Of a DNA stretch of 64,000 nt, positions 54,901 to 64,000 are shown piece after piece (the stretch's first letter is position 1; each line of letters starts with the position of its first letter). Below the pieces are notes generated by a model. The model had not been told where the DNA came from. It saw only the letters and a list, made by a program, of their open reading frames with translations, and ran no database searches. This stretch comes from Escarpia spicata. Taxonomy: Eukaryota > Annelida > Polychaeta > Sabellida > Siboglinidae. Both the position numbers and the translations under genes were made by a program. The DNA lies in assembly GCA_963995525.1 (NCBI GenBank), contig OZ023213.1, positions 43,392,474 through 43,456,473 on the forward strand, read 5' to 3'.

Positions 54901-57900
54901 GACTGGCAGCGAGAGTCCATCAGAACAACAAAGATCAGCCAGGTGGCAGATATACCCCACGTTAAACACGCTTGGATGACGTTCTTGAATGTGTGACAAC
55001 ACAGAGTTGTTAACCCCGATCATGACGTTACAGTTATCGCTGGCAAAGCCAATGCAATGCTACCACTCGATCACCAGTTTGCTGCTACAACTATAATTAA
55101 ATAGGCCTAATTAAATGAGCGTAAAAGGATGGACAATTGAGAGCTGAAAAGAATAATCTCGATGACGATGAGCAAAGAAACAATAATACAATTGCACTTG
55201 CTAATGAAATAGTAAGTTGCATACAGGCATGTTGAGGAGCTTCGTTCGGGTTTTTCCCACCTCAAAATACTGCATCAGGATTGCCAGTCGTTTGTCGGCA
55301 CTCCTGTTGGTGCTCTCGTCAGTCGGGAGGGAGAAGGGTCCATTAAGGCATCGGGCGACGACAGGCTTCACCGCTACCGGTGCCAAACAGCGTCGCACGA
55401 TCTGTGTTGTCTTCGTCCTCTTGCACCTGAAGTCTTTGGCAGTAGCGCTGTCCGGGAAGAGTTTAGAGACGAGAGTGGTGGAACGGTCAGCAATGTTTGC
55501 CGGCAGGTTATACTCGGCAACAACAAAACGAAAACCGCAACTCGGCAGACGTGACCACATCGGAAACATTGCCCGTCTGTCGCTTGAAGAGGTTCATCAC
55601 CGGCGCATTTTCAAGTGCACATTGTGCACGTCCGATGAGGCACTTCATCTTCATGTGCTCCTTCACGTTGAACTCGCCCGATGCCGCTATCTTGATGTCA
55701 TGCTTGAAATGTATGCACCAAGTGTACTGGTCGCCCTGCTTGGATGGCGCGATAACTCCTTGGAAGTGGAGCGTCTGTTCCCATTCTTTGCGATATGTCG
55801 CAGCATAATGCTTCCTCTTCTTACACGTCGGCTCATCCATTCTCTTTGAAAACGTGGTTTGAAATGTAAGGGAAGCAGTATTTTCCCACTCATGTGCACA
55901 TTACAACGTATGCGCAATTCGCTTGTTTACCCAGTTCAGTGACGACGTGGCAAGATGGCGGCCGTAAACACATACAAGACTGATGTTTGGATAGGTCATG
56001 TCCGTTCCATGCAGTTATTATATAGTTCAATGAAGCGTGCGCTGGGCCGCTCAATAAGGCATTCTAAACAAAACTCATATGTAAAAACATAATTAAAGTA
56101 TTAAAAATTGCATCCGTGAGAAAACTCAAAATCCATGCGCATTTGTCCACACGCCTGTGAGCCAGTCAAATCTTTAAAAACCCGTGAGACTTATGGCTAA
56201 CCCGTGAGGGTTGGCAGGTCTGATATGTGGTTACTTTCCCATTAGTCCTATTTACAGGCTAATAGAGTTTCTTTACCTTAGTGGGGTTACAGATTGTCAG
56301 CTCTGAATCTATTTATGACAGGTTACTAGTAGTCATTTCCCAGCTGTGTGTGATCTTTTACTTGAAACTTGCCATGATGGAATAGTCTGCAAGTTAGACA
56401 GCAGATTTTACTTTTAGCCAACCAGACAGTCCATATAAAAGAAGAAAAATTTAGAGCATTAGCTATAATTATGTCGTATTAGACAAATTTACTGTGTGTT
56501 CATAAAATGGGAATAAACTGTGTAATCTGTATGTTAAAATGCTAACATTGGGGGCAGTGTGGCAGTGTCTCTCCCAGCCACTGAGGTTCACTTTCACTGT
56601 TCATTTGCTTCCTTGGACCATTGGTCTCTCATCTACCAATTGACAATGTTTATAAAAACACACAAAGACAGTTATTTTATGTTATTTACTTAAAAAGTTA
56701 CACGTTTGCTTTTTGACCTGAATATTGGAAATGGAAACAAACTGAGTGGTGACTGGTGAACCACTCTCGAGAGATTGCTTGGTTTGTTGCTCCATGGTCA
56801 GATGTAAGATACTAACAGGGTTTGACATTAATGGTTCCAGCATAGTTAAAATTGACATTCTATTTTATTGTGTCAACAAATTGTTTGTACAAGATTTGGT
56901 TATTTTTAGTTTTACGATAACAGTAACAAAGATGTTACATGGCATGCTAGTGTACATTTTTTTGTTTTCTCCTATCATCAAGGATATGTTCAAATTCTTC
57001 AAAGAGCATCATGATGTACCCTTTTGAGAATTCAAATAGTATTTAAAAAGCGATTTTGAGGATTCAAATAGAACTCCTGTTGGCCTACATGATTGATTGT
57101 ATATATTCCATTGCAGTTATGGCGGCGGCGGCGGCGGCGGCGGGGGTCGAAGAGACTATGGGGGTGGTGGTCGTGACTTCGGTGGTGGTGGTGGTGGTGG
57201 TGGCGGTTATGGGGGTGGTGGTGGTGGCTATGGAGGTGGCGGTCGAAGTCAGGGGCACCGCCCACTCCCCACCGAACCACCATATACAGCCTACGTGGGA
57301 AACTTGCCAAATGGTGTTGTGCAGGGAGATGTACAGAAGATCTTTGAAAGCATGGACGTAAGTATATCACATTGTGGCGAGTTCTGTGGCCAACGATGAG
57401 GAACCGTGCAGGTAGTGACAGCACTTAACTTATTGAGCACTAAACATCTTTGTTCAAATAAAAATCGAGACTTGGATCCCAACAAATTGGCATTTTTAAT
57501 GATATCACTTTGTCACAACTGACCTGTATCAGGCTATCAGCAGTTTTTCGACATCCTATTCAAAGAAGTATATTTTCGTTGGAAATTAATTCATCATGGT
57601 TTAAGATATTTTAAATCAGTAGTACTACAATAGTGATGACACATGCACCATTATGTATGCGATGACAGTACCATAACGTAACCATCTAATTCCCTCGTAA
57701 AAAAGCTAATCAGACATGTCCGAATGTGAAATTATAACTACACTGTGGGACACAACATTGTGTGCCGTGCATGCTCTAGTATTTTCATCTCCCACGACGC
57801 CCTGTCCACTTCATCGTCTACTAGAATCTCTGTCACCTCCATGTCTCTCCTCACCATGACGCTCTGTCCATTGCGTCCTCCGCTACAACCTCTGTCACCT

Positions 57901-58430
57901 CCATATCTCTCCTCACCATGACGCTCTGTCCATTGCGTCCTCTATAACCTCTGTCACCTCCATATCTCTCCTCACCATGACGCTCTGTCCATTGCGTCCT
58001 CCTCTACAACCTCTGTCACCTCCATATCTCTCCTCACCATGACGCTCTGTCCATTGCATCCTCCTCTACAACCTCTGTCACCTCCATGTCTCTTCTCACC
58101 ATGAAGCCCTGTCCACTGCATCCTCCTCCACAAACTCTGTCACCTCCATCTCTCCTCATCACGAAGCCCTGTCCACTGCGTCCTCCTCTACAAACTCTGT
58201 CACCTCCATGTCTCTCCTTACTATGAAGCCCTGTCCACTGCGTCCTCCTCCACAAAGACAACAACCTCTGTCATCTTCATGTCTCATCACCACATCCCTC
58301 ATTCATATCCTTTGTTCAAGACATTAACTAAATCAAAATACATACATCATGTTGGCCTACAACTGGAATGTCTTTTTTCAGATTAAAAGTGTGCGACTTG
58401 TTAGAGACCGTGAAACTGACAGATTTAAGG
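51917..58430 (+). CDS. EIF4H: Eukaryotic translation initiation factor 4H-like, first three coding exons (3' partial)
   Basis: eIF4H is an RNA-binding cofactor that stimulates the eIF4A helicase during cap-dependent initiation. Exons are 51917-51975 (MADFSRDEFGGGFGSGNYG, phase 2 out), 57117-57357 and 58382-58430 (phase 1 out). Exon 2 encodes a Gly/Tyr/Arg-rich stretch (residues 21-62), then LPTEPPYTAYVGNLPNGVVQ, which holds the RNP2 motif of an RRM at about residues 78-84. Exon 3 reads IKSVRLVRDRETDRFK and stops just before the expected RNP1 (G-F-x-Y-V-x-F). MADF at the start, LPTEPPYTAYVGNLP and VRLVRD point to eIF4H over other RRM proteins. The next exon was not found before 64000. The Gly tract is longer than in vertebrate eIF4H and is encoded by near-pure GGC/GGT repeats. 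Confidence 0.9.
52753..56222 (-). mobile_element. Decayed hAT transposon with transposase remains
   Basis: The left end CACACCTGCCAACCCT and the reversed right end CAGACCTGCCAACCCT bound 3470 bp in EIF4H intron 1; flanks GTATATGG and ATATGTGG resemble an aged 8-bp duplication. On the minus strand: a BED-type zinc-finger region (YTWCIHFKHDIKIAAS, HMK; about 55840-55560), FVVAEYNLPANIADRSTTLV and FPDSATAKDF (55530-55440), KPVVARCLNGPFSLPTDES (55360), MIGVNNSVLSHIQERHPSVF (55020), a segment with CHCQTLWQSMHR (54560), and a C-terminal FPHSNAEYEVVNVCF (53160) like the hAT dimerisation box. Frameshifts and stops break it. No intact protein is encoded. Confidence 0.85.
57117..57255 (+). repeat. GGC/GGT triplet repeat coding the Gly-rich tract of eIF4H
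   Basis: Runs of GGC then GGT are interrupted by TAT, CGA and GAC codons, so the tract encodes Gly stretches of 4-9 residues separated by Tyr, Arg and Asp. Confidence 0.9.
57775..58290. repeat. Minisatellite, period about 60 bp, about eight copies
   Basis: Units of CTCTGTCACCTCCATATCTC, CTCACCATGACGCTCTGTCC and ATTGCGTCCTCC are repeated with small length changes in EIF4H intron 2, ending about 90 bp before exon 3. Confidence 0.85.
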
Positions 58431-58457
58431 GTAAGTAGTCTGAGTTTTGTACAGGTT

Positions 58458-60548
58458 ATCAAAATACGCAGCATTGACTAAAAGCAGGAAAAGCTCAATC
58501 TCTACAATGAAATGAAAATTCTACAAATTTATTAATTCAGAATGCTTTATCGGTATTTCAAGCTGCACGCATCTGTATCTCAAATTTATCCCATTTTATC
58601 TGGGATATGATTCTAGTCTAGTTTCCCTTTGTATCTGGGAAAGACTGGGATAGTCATCTGCACTCTGCCAGGGAAAATTAATGTTTTGGATGCCAGTTGA
58701 TTAATTCAAACTGAATGATGTCAGCATGCTTGTTGTACTCGAAGCATGATATACATTAGAACTGTACACACGAACTGTTTCCCCCTGTGTAAAATGATGG
58801 GTGAGGTGGTAGGGGTGGGCTATGTGTTGCTAGGGGGGTTCAGGGGCATGCCCCCTGGATATTAGTTTAAAACTAGCTTTAAAGTAATGCATTCCGAGGT
58901 ATGGTTTAACCTATACTCTTAAATATAGAGGGGAAGATAAATATATTTATTACACCACTTGTAACTGTAGTAATCATGATTGACAAAACTCAGTAATCAT
59001 GATTGCTTCACCGTGTTGAGGTGTGTTTTCCACCTGACCACTGGTACAGAGTTGAGGTGTGATTTCCACTTGAGCACTGGTACTCGATTGAGGTGTGGTT
59101 TCAACTTGACCGCTTGTAGTCGGTTATGGTGTGGTTTCCCCTTGACCATTGGTACTTGTTTGTGGTGATAATTTTCTTGCTCTAACCCTAGGCCTTGTTA
59201 CCACGCGGACAGAGTCCGTGACAGTGGTATCATCTGAAGACTCTTTCCCCCATCATCACCTTTAAATGATTATCATATCAATAATATTATGATGTTAAAT
59301 TGGTGGCTTCTGTTCCAAAGATTATACTTTAGCTAGCATGCTTTGCGATTAATTAAACAGTCATTTCTGGAAAGTGGAATGCCATAAAAGTATGTTTCTA
59401 TTAATCGCGAGAAAATTTCTCAAATTGTGTCTTTATAAAACAGTGTAAATTGTTTATCCACATTCTGTACAAACATAATTGCCTAGCCCAAGGTATTGAT
59501 AATCAAAATACGCAGCATTGACTAAAAGCAGGAAAAGCTCAATCTCTACAATGAAATGAAAATTCTACAAATTTATTAATTCAGAATGCTTTATCGGTAT
59601 TTCAAGCTGCACGCATCTGTATCTCAAATTTATCCCATTTTATCTGGGATATGATTCTAGTCTAGTTTCCCTTTGTATCTGGGAAAGACTGGGATAGTCA
59701 TCTGCACTCTGCCAGGGAAAATTAATGTTTTGGATGCCAGTTGATTAATTCAAACTGAATGATGTCAGCATGCTTGTTGTACTCGAAGCATGATATACAT
59801 TAGAACTGTACACACGAACTGTTTCCCCCTGTGTAAAATGATGGGTGAGGTGGTAGGGGTGGGCTATGTGTTGCTAGGGGGGTTCAGGGGCATGCCCCCT
59901 GGATATTAGTTTAAAACTAGCTTTAAAGTAATGCATTCCGAGGTATGGTTTAACCTATACTCTTAAATATAGAGGGGAAGATAAATATATTTATTACACC
60001 ACTTGTAACTGTAGTAATCATGATTGACAAAACTCAGTAATCATGATTGCTTCACCGTGTTGAGGTGTGTTTTCCACCTGACCACTGGTACAGAGTTGAG
60101 GTGTGATTTCCACTTGAGCACTGGTACTCGATTGAGGTGTGGTTTCAACTTGACCGCTTGTAGTCGGTTATGGTGTGGTTTCCCCTTGACCATTGGTACT
60201 TGTTTGTGGTGATAATTTTCTTGCTCTAACCCTAGGCCTTGTTACCACGCGGACAGAGTCCGTGACAGTGGTATCATCTGAAGACTCTTTCCCCCATCAT
60301 CACCTTTAAATGATTATCATATCAATAATATTATGATGTTAAATTGGTGGCTTCTGTTCCAAAGATTATACTTTAGCTAGCATGCTTTGCGATTAATTAA
60401 ACAGTCATTTCTGGAAAGTGGAATGCCATAAAAGTATGTTTCTATTAATCGCGAGAAAATTTCTCAAATTGTGTCTTTATAAAACAGTGTAAATTGTTTA
60501 TCCACATTCTGTACAAACATAATTGCCTAGCCCAAGGTATTGATAATC
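58458..60548. repeat. Tandem duplication, 1044-bp unit, two copies
   Basis: Copy 1 (58458-59501) and copy 2 (59502-60545) show no difference in the stretches I compared, including the part at 58980-59168 against 60024-60212. Each copy contains a four-unit 36-bp minisatellite (GAGGTGTGATTTCCACTTGA) and the palindrome AGGGGCATGCCCCCT. It begins 27 bp past the exon 3 donor of EIF4H. Confidence 0.95.
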
Positions 60549-61479
60549 CATTAGTATATACGGTTTTGGGCAATAGGTGTCTTTTATGAGATACGAACTT
60601 CAGTAGTTTATATTCGTAAGTACTTCACTCAAATCAACTTTCCCAAAAGTTTGCACAACTTGGTCGGAATCTCTTCTTCAGTTCAGCATATCTCTTCGAG
60701 ACAAAGCTGCCCAGATAATCCCACGATACGCTGCTCTGTCTGCCGTTCGTCTCCCTGCTCTCACGAGCTCTGGTCGGAATATGTAGTACATATTTAGCAC
60801 AAAGAATCACATTCCTTATTTTGCTAAAACTGCATGGAGCATTAGTTGAATAGACTAGTGAGCACATGTATCGAATCCGGACCCACCTCGATTTCGCCGT
60901 TATAACTTGAATTTTGCCTAACTTTGATACCTCAGTGAGATAGTTCCATCATTCAACATTAGAGCAGATGACCATTTGAGGCGTAACTAGTGCCCCGGTT
61001 TGTATCAACATACACTGCTATACCTCATTTTAAGTGCGTTGTGCGGTAACTAGACTAACGCAAACCGGGTCGCTGTTTGGGATTCAAAAGTATCCCGATT
61101 CGATACAAGTGCCGACTAGTGAATAGGATGCACGTTTTTATTTGGGCTTCAAAAGGGTCTGGATTCGATACAATTGCCGACTAGTGACGTAGTGTCATTA
61201 GCCTGCACGTTTTTTGGGCCAAAGATCCAAGGGACTTATGCCATTACTCTGCGTACGTCATCCGCCGTTAGCTGCCATATCTCAGAAACCGTTCAGCAAC
61301 TTTTTTTCTAATTTTGCATAGACATATCTTAGGTTACTGCCACTATGCACGAGAAATCTGTATTTGATTGAATCATTCTGATGACCCCCCCAGAGCCTCC
61401 CAAACTGGTGAATTTTCACATTTGGCCTGTTTTCTCAAAAAACTCAGTAACGTTTTCTCTGATTTTGCATAGGAGCTGT
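60549..61479. other. Non-coding stretch in EIF4H intron 3
   Basis: Two related segments near 61100 and 61158 share GATTCGATACAA and TGCCGACTAGTGA. No coding frame could be linked to a family; the minus-strand frame at 60634-60867 was not recognised. Confidence 0.4.
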
Positions 61480-63162
61480 TAGGCCTTGACATTAGCACTT
61501 TCCCGCTGGTCTGGCGCCTTTTTTGAGGCTGTTGGGCCACCAGTTTGCATATTTTAATGGCCCAGCAGGCCACTGGTTTAAGTCCAATTGACCACCATTG
61601 TGTTAACGGTGACCCGACTCTACCTAGAAAAATCAGACAACCCTAAAGCCTTTTTTTATTTTATTTTTAAATCTATGTTTGTTTTATTACATTTTTTTAT
61701 AACTAATTAAATAACGGCAGTCAGTCATGCATGTACGATGACGTGTATGCACTGGCAAACTCATTTATATCTGCCCGTTTCGACAGGGGTCATTAATTAT
61801 TCACCCAATAAGCAGTCTTGTATGATAAAACACTAGTGCATATAATATTCCATAATGGAAAAGCATCAAAGACATTTTTTATACTGTCAAACATTTTATA
61901 GCATTGCTAACGACCCTGGCTGCAGCTGTGGACCTTGTAATACAGCTGTGCCTTGGGCAAAACGAGAGCAAGGACTCTGGAAAGTGTTCACATTATCGCA
62001 CACGGATGCGTTGTTTATATCAGCAGCATCGGTCATCGTCAATCATAGTGATAACATGATACACATGTTATCGGAGTTCAGATGCACATTTATCATGGTA
62101 TAATGTGCCTGATCCTGGCAATACCAGCCTTAGCATTGAGCTTCAGACGCAGCCAAAACCAAGAAATACTTTTGACAGCCAACTAAAGTATCAAGCCGCA
62201 AGATGAAAATATGTTGGTGACGTCTCAGATTTTGTATTAATAGCAGACTACAGAGTGATACCATGATTCAAAATATTCATTTAACTTTGCGTTATCACTT
62301 CATTGTAGTAAATGATGTGCACAAACAAGATCTTCAGTAAAGTCAGCATGACGTCATTCCAAGCGAACCTCCAGTGAAGCATCCAACATCCAACAACTCA
62401 GTATAATTTTTTTTTTACAAAATCCGGGGCAGTAACTTTTTGGGGTGGGCCAGTAACTTTTCAAATCTACTGGGCCATTGGATACCAAACCATAACCATT
62501 TCAGTACGACAAGCCGGTTTTCCAGCCGCACTGTCTGACGCTTCAGTACGACAGGCCGGTTATCCGGCATTAACGGTGTCTGCTATTCAAATTGTATTTT
62601 TTCATAATAACCCACTATATGGAGCCACTGCTTCTGTGTACAGTTGTCAAGGCGAATAAATGAGCTATTCATCAGTGATAATCGTTTATTATCTCAATAA
62701 TAGTTTACGCTGATTTTCGCAGTTTTTAATGATGGATTATCAAAATCTGCAGTGGCCACAATGGCCAACGGCATTATTTCAACTAGCGATTTACCACCGT
62801 ATGTTTTGGACAGATTATTTGATAATTTTAGCAAAGAATCTTTGTCGGATGTTGACGATCGATGTCGGCGAACTTTGTATACAACTGAGTTCGGCAACTG
62901 CAAAACGTTGAAATCTTGGCGGCCATCTTGGATTGTTGGTTACCATGACAACGGAATGTAAAATGATATGGCTCATTTTATTCGCTGATTATCATACTTT
63001 CCGAAAATATATAACATTCCTATTCATAAAATGCAGTTTTGTTGCTCAAATCTTAACTTGAAGTGAGGTAGTCCATTATCTTGCATATTCAGTGGGAATA
63101 CAGTATTCAGTGGTCACAGCTGGTCAGGGCTGTAGTACTGAAATGGTTAATGTCAAGGCCTG
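61480..63162. mobile_element. hAT-like element interrupted by a piggyBac-like MITE
   Basis: Left end TAGGCCTTGACATTAGCAC and right end TTAATGTCAAGGCCTG match the termini at 26379-27140; flanks GCTGT and GTTGT fit a 5-bp duplication with one change. Subterminal TTGGGCCACCAG and CAGCAGGCCACTGG motifs also match that family. A TTAA near the right end received the MITE at 62496-63146. Confidence 0.7.
62496..63146 (+). mobile_element. TTAA-flanked piggyBac-like MITE, copy 2
   Basis: Ends CCATTTCAGTAC and GTACTGAAATGG match copy 1 at 31018-31682. It is flanked by TTAA on the right (63147-63150) and a mutated ATAA on the left (62492-62495). The same short plus frame is present ([22 protein letters not shown]; 62752-62961). 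Confidence 0.8.
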
Positions 63163-64000
63163 GTTGTTCTTCAGTAATGGTGACAGAAAAGGGGAAAACT
63201 TGTCAAAATTAAAATCAGCAAATTTGGTTTGGAACTATAGCTTTTTGGAAAGTAAAAACATTGAAGTATCTGAATTGCCAAAAAAAAATCACTTATGTAC
63301 ACGGTCGCTACATAATCTGGATGTAATGAGATGGATCCGTGGAGTGTAACCTGCATTACACTGTGACACCATAATCACTGCCATAAGTCGGGAAAAGTTT
63401 TATCTATGCAGTATCACTTTGTCATTGTTAATAAATCTTGTTATCAATGTATTCATATATTTTGTTCATACTTATCCGTCAGTATGGTACTGCTGTGGGA
63501 ATGTTCAAGTTGTGACACCGTAGCTCAGGTTATGCTGATGACATAACATTTTGTTAGAACATGGATAAGACAAGTTCAGCTAAACTAATAATATCAGGAG
63601 CTGAGAATGGTCGAAAAGAACTGTGTGGCTGGAAGTTATCTCAGCTGAGCTCAGTTTTGGAATATGCAATTTGTTTAATCTACTTTGTAACCTGCTTTTC
63701 TTTTTCCAAAAAACCAGTGAAAACTTAGTCATAAGAACAGTACAGTACAGTGTGGAAATTAAAACAAGAATCATGAAATGTTTTCATCCGTTTAATAAAA
63801 CAATTAAAGGAGTTCTCTTGATTTTGGAAGAAAAAAAAATTCATTTGCGAATTTTTTTATACCTGAACTTGCCACCAAATTATACAGCGTATTCTTTAAA
63901 AAAAACTACGCCTGGTTGTCATCACAATTTCTGATTGAAAATTAAGTTTTAACAAAAATGAGCAGAGCTGCACAAAAACCTAGTAAAATTTATTAAAACT
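63163..64000. other. Right edge of window, EIF4H intron 3
   Basis: AT-rich sequence. I see no exon with the expected RNP1 motif of eIF4H and no recognisable element. Confidence 0.4.

Noticed and set aside
55217..55849. 210-residue plus-strand open frame
   Set aside because: It is antisense to recognisable hAT transposase segments read on the minus strand.
58034..58264. Minus-strand frame with GGDRVCxGGxSGQGF repeats
   Set aside because: Produced by the ~60-bp minisatellite in EIF4H intron 2.
58980..60212. Two identical 62-residue frames (LRCxFHLTTGT repeats)
   Set aside because: They come from a 36-bp repeat inside the 1044-bp duplication; no family resemblance.
60634..60867. 77-residue minus-strand frame
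   Set aside because: No recognisable domain, no splice context, and located in a repeat-rich intron.

Overview
The window is nuclear DNA of an animal. It is AT-rich, with GT-AG introns, long introns packed with minisatellites and small DNA transposons, and three conserved eukaryotic genes. No prokaryotic or organellar signature is visible. The repeat mix (hAT-like, TTAA-flanked piggyBac-like and mariner-like elements, a CR1/L2-like LINE and a tRNA-derived SINE) suits a marine invertebrate such as a mollusc. That placement is inference; a protein search would settle it.

Layout. (1) 1-1700, plus strand: the 3' three exons of a peptide methionine sulfoxide reductase A gene (MSRA). (2) 1701-4830: the tail-to-tail intergenic gap. 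(3) 4831-51818, minus strand: a complete MYBBP1A/POL5-family gene. I could resolve it into 36 exons whose 35 junctions all keep frame, giving 1275 residues. (4) 51819-51916: 98 bp between two divergent start codons, a probable bidirectional promoter. (5) 51917 onward, plus strand: the first three coding exons of an eIF4H-like translation factor, running off the right edge.

MYBBP1A/POL5 proteins are nucleolar factors of rRNA transcription and ribosome biogenesis. eIF4H stimulates the eIF4A helicase in translation initiation. A shared promoter would therefore pair two protein-synthesis genes. MSRA is a protein-repair enzyme and appears to be only a neighbour.

Most of the remaining sequence is intron occupied by repeats. 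The main items are: a CR1/L2-like LINE relic (about 35395-38086) whose reverse transcriptase has been expanded from within into 39 head-to-tail 32-bp units; two inverted copies of a ~3 kb hAT-like element (38087-41009 and 45099-48180) on either side of exons 6-8, both carrying the same nested element; a ~2.4 kb imperfect palindrome (30258-32703) with a TTAA-flanked element at its hinge; a second copy of that element inside another transposon (61480-63162), with an empty-site relative at 26379-27140; a decayed hAT transposase gene in EIF4H intron 1 (52753-56222); and a 1044-bp tandem duplication with no differences seen between copies (58458-60548). I found no CRISPR array, operon, bacterial defence system or wholly new gene family. 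The novelty here is in genome architecture and transposon nesting.
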